Part shown: in pieces, positions 47,873 through 59,543 of the stretch
How the letters are laid out: the number at the start of each line of letters is the position of its first letter
How positions within the stretch are numbered: the stretch's first letter is position 1
Made by a program: the position numbers and the translations under genes
DNA from: Mesaphorura yosii
Taxonomy: Eukaryota > Arthropoda > Collembola > Poduromorpha > Tullbergiidae
Length of the DNA: 64,000 bases
Direction of reading: 5' to 3'
Assembly: GCA_009869945.1 (NCBI GenBank)
Contig: WIXG01000067.1
Coordinates: forward strand, 186,001-250,000
The notes under the pieces: generated by a model
The model's input: only the letters and a program-made list of their open reading frames with translations
What the model was told of the DNA's origin: nothing
Database searches by the model: none

Positions 47873-47910
47873 AAAGTGTCAACTTTGACCTAGGTCAAAG
47901 TTGACACTTT
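47873..47910. promoter_or_regulatory. 38-base perfect palindrome with two AGGTCA half-sites
   Basis: Each 19-base arm is the exact reverse complement of the other, with the centre tgacctaggtca. That centre is two AGGTCA nuclear-receptor half-sites back to back with no spacer. It lies 348 bases upstream of the ATG of paralogue B and 243 bases before its TATA box. Confidence 0.5.
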
Positions 47911-48115
47911 CGCACATATGAGAATGCAAGCCGCGCAGCTTATCTGCTCTTTGTTTTTCATAGTGACAAGGCTGAATTACAACTAGCTACAACCAATAAG
48001 CCACCTTAACTTAAGCAGTAAGTTGATGCTTAATCAACTCTAGAGTCTAAAGTCTGTCTACTGTTTACGAATATAGTGTACGCTAGAGAGATGAGTTTTG
48101 CACAGGAATTGAGAG

Positions 48116-48122
48116 TATAAAA
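48116..48122 (+). promoter_or_regulatory. TATA box of paralogue B
   Basis: TATAAAA stands alone 136 bases before the ATG, with a plausible initiator (ttctcactttt) about 25 bases further on. Confidence 0.5.
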
Positions 48123-48257
48123 GAAGAGCTCATTCGCCATTCTCACTTTTCGTAGTGCAGAACTCCGGAAGTCTCAAGTTTTGATTAACAATTCGATTCG
48201 AGTTTGAATTCAGCATCCCCGTGTATAATTTCTACTTGTGCTGTGCTGCCCATCAAG

Positions 48258-50210
48258 ATGAACGTCATGTCGACCCTTCGTCATGTGCCATTAACACTCT
48301 ACGCTTTGCCCAGGTCTGCCCCAGACGAGTTGGTCCAACTTCACTCCAACCTGACTTCCACTGATTTCACTCGTTTACTTGAAATTGGGATGCACAGGTC
48401 AGTATATAAGTCATTGTCTTCGCGTGGCTTCAGGCGTAGTGCAGGCGTGTTAACCAATTGTACATGCCGCGTGCGGAAACTTTCTGATATGATTCTGGAT
48501 TTTCACACTTTCTTCACGCGGCATAGATTCATGTAAAATTTGTCCCTTTGTCCTGTCATTAGTCCCGGTTCCCCGCATGTTAAAGTCAAGTGCACGAATA
48601 ATGCATGAAGTGTACGAATAACGTGCTTAATTGCATTGATTTTCTCCTTCACAACAATGCATGCGATTTAACTCAATATGAGAGGATGCATGCTATATGA
48701 ATTTTGAACAATTATCCGAACTTCAATCATAAGTAAGTACATGAATGGAAACAGCAGACCATTCAATAACCGTATCAATATTGCATCATTAATTTTCACG
48801 TGGTAACCATGCGAAACCATCGAATCAAGCAAACAATCTCAGAATTCTCGTGAATGGAAGTTCTGGGGTTTGGTTAGACACCGCAATTTGCAATCGAGCT
48901 TGCAAACACGCGGTTTTGAGGTGATATTTTGCAAATTGTAAAGAGCATAGCCAAGGGTACCTTGGGACCAGAGCATTATTAACGATATTTTTACAGATAC
49001 TCAAAGATCGCTCTTGAACTTCTCGTGGACGGGCTCCCAGAGACAGGCAAGATATGAATCATTGAAAAGTGACATGCAAATGCTGACCTGGCATGAGACA
49101 ATTGACCGCATGCGATTAAGCCTCAATATTTACACGTTTAGGAGGTGACTCAAAGGATAAGGAAGTGCTTGCTTGGAATGCCGCTGTCGTCGAAGCAATC
49201 ATTGGAACAGCAGCAGCGGCCGAGAATCGTTTTCTCGAAGGGCACGGTCATTTTGAGGCTAGTTTAAGCGTTTCTGCGTTTCTTGCACCTTCAAATGCAT
49301 TCGCTTCATCTAATTTTATCGTCTGCTTCCGCATCTACAGCTTGCCGCCCGCTTTATGAGAACGCTGGCCGAAACCAGAGTGGGCGCTTCATTCGCTGGA
49401 GTTAAACCGAGCATGCTGGCCAAAGTACTGGAAATTGAAGCGTCAATTCTTCGGCAGGCTGCAATCTGCACTGATTTAAATTGTGCTGATTTGGACTTGG
49501 ATGTGAATCGCTTTGAGGTGTACATGAATCAGCTCATTCTACTTACTCAGCTGCACGTAGAAGCTCGTGCTCGAGTTAAGGCACTGCGTAAGACGCAAAA
49601 GTATTCAAAATCAGATTTTGACTGGAAAATTTGGTGCAAGGTTAGTTTCAAAATTGCATGCAGTCATATACAGTGAATGAAGCACACAGTAAAAAGTAAA
49701 GTGAAAATCATCCAGTATTTTTTATATAATCAAATTCCATAACATTTTTTATCTCTTCGTGGCAGGGACTTGAGAATGTGCATGAGAAAGAGGCGAAGGA
49801 GTTGGAGGACAAACTCGGAGCTGTCCGCATCGAACGCCCTGCTTCACCAATTCTACGAATGAAGGTAGCTGCGATTAAGTTGAAAACAAGTGCCTTTCTG
49901 TTAAGAATTCGTAAGTCCGGATATAAGGATTCAGGACTGGAGAATGTGGAAGATTTGGTTCCAGAGGTGACTCCCTTCGAGATACATGGAATTGCTGCAG
50001 GATTGGAAGACATGTAAGCAAATACAATAATTGAGGTTTTAAATAAACGGGAACGAGAAGTAATCTCACCAGTAATCGCTCTGTCAGATCTAAAGTTTAA
50101 TTAATTTTTTACTTTTTTCAATTTGTAGATCCACTCGTGGCCCGAAATTTTTCAAAGGAAACGGAACCTTTGCTCGGCTATTCAACACAATCGAAGGCAA
50201 AGGCAATTAA
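48258..50210 (+). CDS. Bro1-like helical paralogue B
   Basis: Six exons (48258-48397, 48997-49046, 49142-49257, 49341-49640, 49766-50013, 50129-50210) with phases 2-1-0-0-2 give 311 residues. Paralogue of the gene at 42883-44861, with shared LAARFMRTLAET, LEIEASILRQ, QLHVEARARVKALRKT, WKIWCK and KDSGLENVEDLVPE. The donors of exons 2 and 3 are GC (ggcaag, ggctag) rather than GT, whereas paralogue A has gtaag at both, so either GC-AG introns are used or the gene is decaying. No signal peptide, no membrane helix, largely helical. A TATA box lies upstream. Divergent Bro1/BROX-type domain is an inference; function unknown. Confidence 0.6.
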
Positions 50211-52210
50211 CTTCACATCTCATACGCGGCCTCTAGCCTCAACCTTCGAGGAACTTCAAATTTTGGAAATTTGAGGTTTAATTTCCTCCTTTATGGAGAG
50301 TATGGACTATGATCATCCAGCAAAGGATGCAGCAAGATGATCCTGTCTAATGCACGGAATTATGGTCATTCCTTGCCATTTACCAAAACGACTTTGTTAC
50401 CTCTTCCATTTTCTTTGACAAAATAAACGTAATACATAGAAATACATCGATTTTTTAAAATTCATGAACACACCATCCTAAAACTGTGTCACCAAAGCTC
50501 AGGAATTAGAGTTTTACATCAGTTCAGACGAGTTTTGGCATTTTATGCGTGTGCTCTTCCCCCATTTTGAAACAGGACAGTATTTGAGAAGTTTTGGATT
50601 GGTTCCATTGCACAAACTAAAAGCACCTCCTTCGTTCATTCAGCAACCGTGACGTGTGCTCATGTTCGGCTGCTGCTGCTTCGACGTGCGTGTTCGTACA
50701 AAATATTTAACGCAAAAGGCCTTCTGTTCTGTCGGAACCCTCTCGTGTCTGGTCTCCTCCCTTGTGTCATGATACTAATACACGAACGCATTCGTTTCTA
50801 TGCTTAATGCTTTCATTTATCGCAATTTTTACCAGCATTTATCCTACATAAGCATTTCCTCTTTTTTTATCAGAGTTTGAGTATTTCGGTTCGAGAATTT
50901 CTGCACATTTCTCTAATTGTGACTGTTAAAGCTGTTCTTCGCTACTTATCATCTTCGTTCAACGATCTCCAGAGAATTCGGTTTAGATTTCCAGGAAAAG
51001 TTGACTCAATCGAACATTTGAAAGCAAACCGCATAAAAACCGTAGATTAACTCTACGCATCTAGATGCAGTTTATTTTTAGCAAGTGGTCAACACTCACG
51101 AGACACAAAGTCAAAGAGAAAAGTCTCTGGTATGTGCTGTTGCGATGTGGATGAATGAGTTTAAACCATGCAGCTGACCACGGAATGCGACTGTCCTTGA
51201 GTATTTTCTGCATGTATGCTTCTATGGCGTGATATTTTTGCCATCACTACAAGACTACATACACTTGATAGTGGATGACGTGTCTCGTAGCAGCGGATGT
51301 TTTCATTATTGTGTTCCTAAGGACTGGAAACTGGAAACTGCTTTAATGCATCTGTACGCACCCATGCTATTTAAATGATTGTAATTGCATTTGCACTGGT
51401 AATAGGCATAATTTCAAAACCGCTGGGTCGCATGGCGACTATCCATGGAATTCTTATGTACAATCACTTTCATGTAAGATGAGTAATAATTGAGTACTGC
51501 AGCGACGGTCAGTCAATCGCAGGCTAATCGTTGACCAAGGGAATAATACCTCATTTAGATGCTAACCCGAAAGGTTTTGTAGTTGTCCAGAAATTTAATA
51601 ATATGAAATTCCATCGGATTATGCCATTCGAGATGATTTCTGCACTCTTCGATGTAGAGATTTGACTGATCATAAGGAAGGAAAAAGAAGACCGAAAGAC
51701 CTACCACGCTCTCTCATTCATGCACCAACCGACCCACCGAAATTTGCAGTCAGATTTTGAGGGCCCAATCAGAGTACACAAGCGTAAGTATTGTTCAATC
51801 TTTCAGCGTACTTCGTGTATCTCGTGTACATCATATTCTCTCCACGTCTTCGTCATCGTGTTTCGTGTTGTCCCGAGAGAGAACGAAACCTAATTAATGC
51901 TTCTATCTGCAATATTACTACACACTTGTAAGATGATGACGTGATTCACATTCTGGCCATTGCCTGCTTCGCATTTACTCTCGTACCTTTCTTGGCTGAC
52001 CGTAAACAGCCTACATAAACCGTAAACTCATACATACTCATCAACCAAACGCCGCGTCGTCCTCATTGCTTTGCTGCGTGCATCTCATCATTGTTCACGT
52101 CCTCGTTCATCACAGAATTCCATACCTTTAATTAACCTCCATCAGAATTTCAAGTGTGTCCAGTGCTCTTTAACTGTGTACTGATTAGAGTACTTGAATT
52201 TTGAGACAAA
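50211..52210. other. intergenic region between paralogues B and C
   Basis: AT-rich, no recognised gene or exon remnant. It includes the promoter of paralogue C; no TATA box is obvious there. Confidence 0.4.
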
Positions 52211-53843
52211 ATGCCTGTGATTTCAAAATTCTGCTTTGGTGCATTCTCAAAGGAGGACATGTACGACAAGTTTGTCGATGTTGTGAAACCGGCACGAGAC
52301 GTGCGTCTCGTATTGAATTGGCTGATGCGATCTGAAAATTTGGTGTCCAAACCAATGGACCAAGCCTCCGATATTCAATTGGCATTGAGGTGAGGATGAA
52401 ATATGATTTACATTTTACTGTGGACGGAATGACAGTAGCAGTTATGAATGTCCGAAGAAGAAGGGGAAACCTCATTCGTGGCTCAGTCTATGAACTTGAG
52501 GACCATGTACCAGAATATGGCCAAGATCAGACACACATTAATTCCTGAATCGTAACCGTCATAATTTAAAATGATAATTATTTTAGATTTATTGAGGTCG
52601 CACTTCACGTCGTGAAGCGTACGGCTGCATTAGGAAATGCCGCACCGGCCGCGAAAATCATTCGCTCCTTAAATAAGGAGATTGGTAAGCCATTTAAATT
52701 TTATACCCAATCAACATAGGATCCAGTCGTCAAGGGGTCATCCTGCAATGTGAATACACAGGTTCCTCGGCTGCAAGTATGGCACTAAATGTGGCGGATT
52801 TCCACCTGAAGAATGCATTGTCGCTCATCGAGAACAAAGAGAATGGCAAGGCACTAGAGCACGTCAAAGTAAGTTAGAATGTAATCGGTTACGTATTCGA
52901 TTGCGAATTTTCTTTTTAATTTCTACAATTTATATCTCCTTTGAATAGATTGGAGCTGGAATCCTCAAATTTATGACAAATCAGTCACTTTGGTTAACCT
53001 CAAAAATGAAAGCAGCCTTGAAGGCTCGGTTGAACATTTCAAACAATGTCGGTCGTGCCATACGGCTGCAAATTGATTGGCTTCCTTTGGTTAATTCGCA
53101 AGACTTTGAGGAGCTGGCCGAAGTTCACGCTTCCACAGCCAAAGCTTACTACAACGTGCAGAAGGAGGCCCACTGGAAGAAGGTTGTACCGTCAGTAAGT
53201 ATATGCAAATGTAAAAGTGGCAAGTCAAATAAGCCTTTAAAAGTCAAGGCAGGGAAAAGGATCTCACTTTCGTAGGTCTCAATCTCTTTCATATGGATAT
53301 TAATGTGCAGGTCACAGAGCAATTAGAAAGACATCGGCGAGATTGCAAACGCTACATACGCGATTATGCTAACAAAAGAGAAGGAAAATCGTGGTACCAA
53401 TCGGCGAGACTGTTGGCTATTCAATGCAACAATTTCATGGCTTGGAATGACGTCCGGCAAGACTTGGTGCTGATGGCAACTGAATTTCATGGCAAGAATT
53501 TGGAGGGAATGACTTGGTGAGAATTAAATCATGCCCCCCATTTTCCCGCGAAAACAGATTTAATTTCTATTCCTAATCTTGCCACGTTCGGGAAAACCTT
53601 TCTGGCGTTAAGGGTGAAATATTTCATGAAACTCGTAAATTATATTTAGGAACCAGTGAAAATATTTCCACCAAATTCATTTCTTTCGAGAAAAATTATA
53701 TTTTCAAGAACTATTAACTATCGTTTTCTTCGCGCAGGAAGGAACTCTCCGACTACTCGGATCGAGGAGCACTTCCCGTCCGTGTTCGCATCACTTGGGC
53801 CATTCAACGGATTGCGAAAAAAGTCAAAAATTCCTCAGCTTAA
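52211..53843 (+). CDS. Bro1-like helical paralogue C
   Basis: Six exons (52211-52389, 52587-52684, 52762-52868, 52949-53194, 53311-53516, 53738-53843) with phases 2-1-0-0-2, the same as A and B, give 313 residues. Sequence identity to A and B is low, but every exon corresponds in order and size. This copy shows the Bro1/BROX likeness best: NVADFHLKNALSLIENKEN, then LEHVKIGAGILKFM (compare the LKIAAGIFKHL type of helix in BROX), then ASTAKAYYNVQ and HWKKV. The C-terminus is basic (RIAKKVKNSSA) and lacks the CAAX box of BROX. The frame is clean and splice sites are canonical, so the gene is probably active. The role is unknown; membrane remodelling or ESCRT binding would follow if the fold is right. 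Confidence 0.7.
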
Positions 53844-56559
53844 CCAAGAAAAGGTAGCAACCAGTATTTACAGTTCCTGGGCTAACGAAAGAGCCCAAGT
53901 CAACTCTGACTTCCACTTAAGCCTTCCATTTCCTAAAGCTTTAATTACTCGTTCGAGAATCATCGTGTACTTATCTTTAATTATATCCTTGCACTGTTTC
54001 CAGTGTCCTTGTTTAAGTTGTACTTGGTGCTGTGCTAGCTTAATACTTAAGAATAAAAATAAATTGGAAATCTCAAATTCGCAAATTTGCAATCCGGCAT
54101 TAGGCCAGACGCCAGACACGAGAGCCAAACGGGACTGCCGTTTTGCGACGAGTTGCGAGCCCTCTCTCGCCGAGTGAAAGAGTTGCAAGTCCAGCCATTG
54201 ACCAGCACTCACTTGCACACGGCTTCTATTAAAAAAGTACACGTTAGGTGGAGATCGAGTAGTCTCGATTCACTTTAACCTTCAACGCTTCAGCGAGCCA
54301 TTGCGAAATTCGTCCACGTAGTACGGACTCTCATATGGTCATTCGATTCAGACCTGAACACTTGGAACTTAACCGTACCTTGTATCGTGTCAACCAATCG
54401 CGTAAAATTTTTTAATTGCGCAGCCTCAACTCTGCGCGTAAAATTTCACTCACCTTCCAAAAGCTCACCAGTCTCTTGTCTCATCCTTCCTTGAGTCCAG
54501 TTTTCCACTGCCAGTTAATTCAAAGGACATTTCGGAAGGCACTGCCACGACAACTTTCACTTCCACTGCACTCATTTCGAAGGGGCAGGCCGCCGATTCC
54601 TTTCGTCTCCATAAGTTTAATCGATCACTCACTTCGAATTCGGAGTGAAAGATGGAAGAACTCGGTGGCGAGTTTACGCTTTTTATGCGGGGACTGGAAT
54701 CTCAGCCAGCTGAAAGCCGAATCCGTTTCCTGAAGTTTCATGACCGAAGAGGCAACGGAAAATGGAGTGCCAATCAGAAATTGCGACCTGATTTGCGACC
54801 TCGCGCCATGCTCGTGATGAGCCCTGTTAACAGAAATGTGATCATAATATACGTTTCGTGATAAGATAAGGCAGCACAGCAAGCCCACTTAAGCCCGGAT
54901 TGTTAATGCTCTGGAATTTTCCCTTACATAATACTAACCCCATTTTGTGTACGAGGCTCCGACGTTGCCATTCCGAATTGCGATTGGAGAACCGCGAATT
55001 GTTGTAGGGTTGCCCCTCGCGTCGGACTCGTCTTGAACTGCACTCGCACTCTGAAGACTGAGGCACCAAGACAAGTAAAGATGGTCATTAAAAAGTGGAG
55101 ACATTATTCGTACATTCACATTGATCACTTGAAGTATAAGTTTTGCTTCGTGACAATTTGCATATCACAGCCGCCACAGCAAGCAGGTCAATTCGACCGC
55201 TCGACCGGTCACTTCAGTCGTCTTTGTCGTACGTGTCACCAAAGTGGAGAAGATTAGAGATACTCGTATTTATATTACAAGTAGATAAATTAAGCCAAAT
55301 GTGTACATAACATGAGGTTACGGCGTGATTCATGATAATGCCAAACATGGCCATTTATATATACATTTGCATAGCGATTGAATGACTCTTAATTCCCAGA
55401 TGAGAAGGGAGACCGGTTTGCGAAAGATTTATGTCTTGGACTTCGCCTTCACAGGAATTAACGCATACGTGCACAGAACAAACTTGTGCACTCATACATG
55501 ATTGAAATCAAGACTTCTTTTCACCTTTCGCCCGACTGCTCAGCCCAAACTCCATACGGTTCCAGAAATCATGAAGTACTAATGCGAATTTCACTTACTC
55601 GGTGTGCAATTGGAATTGTCCATTGTCCAGCTCCGTGCTCAGCGTCATTCAGGATTTTGCCTCGAAATTCAGAGCAGTGGCGTCGGGATGCATAACTGGA
55701 TGAAAACGCACAAAACTCGGCTTCTTTCTCGCCTGATGTGCTTCGTGCTTGAGACGCGACCAAAATTGGCTACTGCTGGTAGCGTAAGGAGGTGAACTGA
55801 ATTCATTCGAGACGCGCACAAGGCTCAAGTCGCCGGAGTCACGAACCAAAAGTGGCTGCGGTTGGTACAAGAAAGAATAAACTGAGCGCATGCATCATGC
55901 ACTGGTATTCAAAGCTAAGCCAAACCAAGCCCCGGAAACCAGACACCACAATCAGTTGGGTTTCAATTCTTCTCAGGAAAGACGCGTCGAAGCTATCCGC
56001 TAACGTACTCATACATTGTACAAATACAAATACAGATACCGGGTGGCGAATATTTTGTCACAGCGACATTTCGCCTGGTTACGTGCGAAACAAATATTTG
56101 TTTGACTTCACTAGAAGAGTTTATCATCACTGGGAATGAAAAACAGAAAATATGTACGCAACGCGTAGGAAATATACGCAGATATGAATGAGCGAAGAAC
56201 GAATGCGAACCACACCAGTTGCACGAGGTACTAAAGATTTCTGCAGAATGATTGTTGCAAAAAATACTCAATTCGATTGGAAATCTTGCATCTTGCCTGG
56301 CCGTCGTCAGAATTCGTACTGGAGTGCCGTCAATATTATGGAGCCTGTATGTTTGTGCCTGGCCTACAATTTCTTTTTAAACTTTTCAAAATGTGAATCC
56401 TCGCTCAGTGGATCTCGAGGAGACATTCTTCGGAACGGTGCTTCTTCGGCATGAACGTCGAACTCCGGCTTCTGTGCAAAAAGGCAAGCCCATGGCATTT
56501 CAACAATCAATGATTAATTTATGGCGTAAAACCCAGCCCAGCTTCGGGAGGCTGCCAAT
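53844..56559. other. region without a recognised gene
   Basis: Many short overlapping frames on both strands, none with a domain or coherent splice pattern. Inside the island. Confidence 0.4.
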
Positions 56560-57835
56560 TAGCAACTGCCCAGCCAGTTTCCAGGATCTTTGTCCAATGG
56601 TAGTACACAAGTTCGATGTCCCACGGCGCACACTCCAATGCCAACTCCGAGCACAAGTAGGGGGATTCGAAGTACATTCACATCATTCTTTTCGGCGGGT
56701 CCTCATGCGGTGGAAGATTGAAGAGAATTGCACCAATCCTTGTCAGACGCGGGTCGTTCGAGTCGAGTCGAGTACCGGAAGTGGAAGAACCTCTCGACCA
56801 CGATCTTGTCGACCAACCGATCGATGCTACTCCAGACCCCATATATTCCTGACTCAACGATGGCGCTGATGGTCTTGGCAACCAGCCGATGGATCCAAGT
56901 GGCTGGCATCTCTTGCATACGTACGAAGGGATTTGCGGGTCGATCCATGATAATGTCCTTTCTCAGCCTGAGAGGGATTTACTACCTTCGGGGCCTCAAA
57001 AGGTCCTTCGATTAGGGCAAAGTTGTCTGGTACTTTCACCTCGCCCTTGGCCGTCGTACTGATTTTTGTTCCCTATTGGATTGATCGAATGAATGTGTAG
57101 AAAAAACTCAAGATTGGATTCCGGGTCTGGATCTCACGATTCAGATGAACGTTCGCAACCGATGCTAAAATGCTGTCGCACGTCTCACATGATTCCAGTC
57201 TGGGTAGAACATACAGTGCCGGATAATCCTTGCCATTTGTTGCGCTGACCGTCGACCCAGAGAAAATGTTCATTTTGTTCTCGACCAATGACTTCAGAGT
57301 GTCGGGGATCCAGGGCACAACCTGCTTCGTTATGAGTGCAGCAAGAATCCCCTGAGTACTCATTCGAGATGATCAGAGTCGCAAGTGTCCAAAGACTGAA
57401 TACGAGCACGAATCGAGCATTAAGAAGCCGGCCTGCGAAGCCTTGACCAAGCAGGTTTCCATAACATCCCAGTACGCAGGTAGAGTTTTCATTCCAGTCG
57501 ACCGGAAATTCTTGTTGCAGCATCTTGTAGGAAAGTGTCAAAGCAGCTATTGAGAGAAGCGTGAAGCCCCAAGTCCATGACCGCTAACAATGAGTTCATG
57601 TTTGTGCTCTTGATGAATTCCTTGTCCAGAACAACGAGGAGCCTAAAGGGGAGCTCTTCTATATGGACAAAATTTTGCACCGTCGTTTTCCCAAAACCAA
57701 TGATTGTATGCTACTCCAGTTACGTTAAGTTAAGCGTTCTCCAGTTAAGCTTTCACTGACGTAGTAAAATCAAACAGCAGGCAGGTTGCAATGAGGACCC
57801 GAATTCCTGGGACTACTTTCATCATCCTTGCCGAG
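56560..57835 (-). pseudogene. ionotropic receptor (IR), broken
   Basis: Chemosensory ligand-gated channel of the ionotropic receptor type. A signal-peptide exon (57757-57835, MMKVVPGIRVLIATCLLFDF) is followed by channel-like pieces in order: PFRLLVVLDKEF; a first membrane helix WTWGFTLLSIAALTLSY; the pore and second helix ARFVLVFSLWTLATLIISNE; ILAALITKQVVPWIPDTLKS; KTISAIVESGIYGVWSSID; and a last helix IPLLVLGVGIGVCAVG. The pieces sit in different frames: a one-base shift near 57585, another in the gggg run near 57351, an in-frame TAG near 57076, and a further shift near 56955. Assembly error or tiny introns are alternatives, but decay is the simplest reading. Confidence 0.6.
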
Positions 57836-58935
57836 CTTTGGCTTGAACAATCTGAAACGAACGATCATCAACTGGCCGGCACTTGCAGTTGAACGCGGCA
57901 CGGGCGCTGGTCACGCAAGTATCTGAGCTTGCCATGGTAGGAAGTTCGCCAATGGATTCCCAGGAGGAGCAGTTTTAGGTTTATCAATTTTCGCGAAAAT
58001 GTTTACAATAATCGATTGGGGAAAACCAAACTTATGAAAACCATGTCACGGGCATGAATTCTGCCAGGCATTACACGAATTGGCGAGTGACCACTATAAT
58101 ATACCAATTCGGAAGTTTTTAATATACTCTTACCTTCGCCCCATTTACGACCCATCCTGGTGTCTTTTCAAACGTTTGCATGAATGAATACAAATTGACT
58201 TTGCCCGATTCACCGGGCAGTGGTGATTTCATACTCTTTTTTGCGAATAAAGGGGATAGATAAACGCTTTCCATCCGTCCGTGCATTGACCGAATGATGC
58301 ACCTGAAGCAAATGTACCTAAAAATAATTGGGGTTCGTCATGATTTAGCCTGGCGGTTTCGGCATTCCGTTCGAATCTCAAACTTCATGCGAAAAACAGA
58401 CAATTTTGTGCAGCTCATGTGAGATTGCACACATTACAGATGAAAATGAAGAGATAAAAAAAGTATAGTTGGTATTCAAGCGCGATAAGAGTTGAACCAC
58501 TTTCAATGCGCGATATCAGTGAGAAAGAAAAGCAACATAGTTAAATACCACCAATGGTCACAATCAACTTATAAGGATCCCCTGAACCGGAAAATGGGCG
58601 TGGGTATAGTTTAGGGCTTTAGGAGAAAACGCAATGTTAATGGCTAGTGGTCACATGGCTAGTGGCTAATGTTATCTTTGCCACACGTGTCCAGCCGAAC
58701 TTTTTGATAAACTTGCCCGATGTTTCTTTATGATTTACATGAGTACATTTTCTAAAATTATCTTCTGAGTGCATATGAAGAAGAATCATTGCTCAGTTTG
58801 TGCTTCTGAGTCTGCCAGCGAAGTTATGACTGAACGTCATCAGAAGGTAGACGCTCAATCTTGATTAAGGAATTACGGGTACTTGTATGAATCAAGTTTA
58901 AGGAAAGGAAATCTTTATTGCAGGCGTGGCAGGCG
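57836..58935. other. region without a recognised gene
   Basis: No gene seen. It contains gagaaaacgcaatgttaatgg near 58622, a short repeat related to one near 16820. Confidence 0.4.
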
Positions 58936-59100
58936 ATGGCGTCCCAGGAAGTGCCGCATTATTATTCCAATATTTCGGACTCCGACCTCGAAAATCGCCC
59001 AAAGAAGCAGGCAAAGCAGCAGAAAAATAACTGGAAGTTCAGTACAAGATTCGAATCATATCTTATCGAATCCTCCTACGACGCAAGATGGTGGTGGTAG
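58936..59100 (+). CDS. chimeric short frame ending in the PDK-tail repeat
   Basis: The frame begins MASQEVPHYYSNISDSD, continues with a Lys/Gln-rich stretch (RPKKQAKQQKNNWKF) and runs into the downstream PDK-tail repeat, where it stops. A possible acceptor (tttattgcag) precedes it at 58922. The first part looks like genuine coding sequence of unknown origin, perhaps the N-terminus of a transposon protein. The fusion to the repeat marks the island edge. Confidence 0.3.
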   Translation: MASQEVPHYYSNISDSDLENRPKKQAKQQKNNWKFSTRFESYLIESSYDARWWW

Positions 59101-59420
59101 CAACTCCTGAGGGGGTTAATTCCCTGAGTCAAATCTGCTTTAAAAGAAACAGTAAAAATGTCTTCCAGTAACCATAATCATACAAAATAGGCTTGAATAA
59201 TGAGTATTCGATATGATTACTGTATTTATGTGTGAGGGAAATAAAAAGCAGTCTTCCAAGACTCAAGACGATGGTTGCGATTACGCAACGGGCACATGAT
59301 AAGTTGATAGCTAGCGGTCACAAGACTGCTGGAAGTCTTTCCTCATCCTCTCATCAACACCTTGCACAGCTCTCATCCTTGACCCATGTAAGAAGCAATA
59401 AAGAGCGTCAGAGGTCAAAG
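59071..59420 (+). repeat. PDK 3' end, downstream copy of a direct repeat
   Basis: Second copy of 39491-39830. It keeps the end of the PDK frame (tcctcctacgacgcaagat, then gtagcaactcctga), the 3' UTR and its polyadenylation-like sites, but no upstream PDK exons. Confidence 0.95.
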
Positions 59421-59543
59421 TGCTGTGATAAGAAAGTAGATTTCCACACACACACACGCTGAGCAGCCGGCCGGCCATCGCTAATCCCATCTCGCCGTCT
59501 CTGCCAATCGCTTAATCCTCTCGTAATCCCGTCCACCAGCCGA

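Noticed and set aside
58360-58385. tRNA-like T-loop sequence gttcgaatctc
   Set aside because: No matching acceptor stem, anticodon arm or second promoter box could be paired around it.
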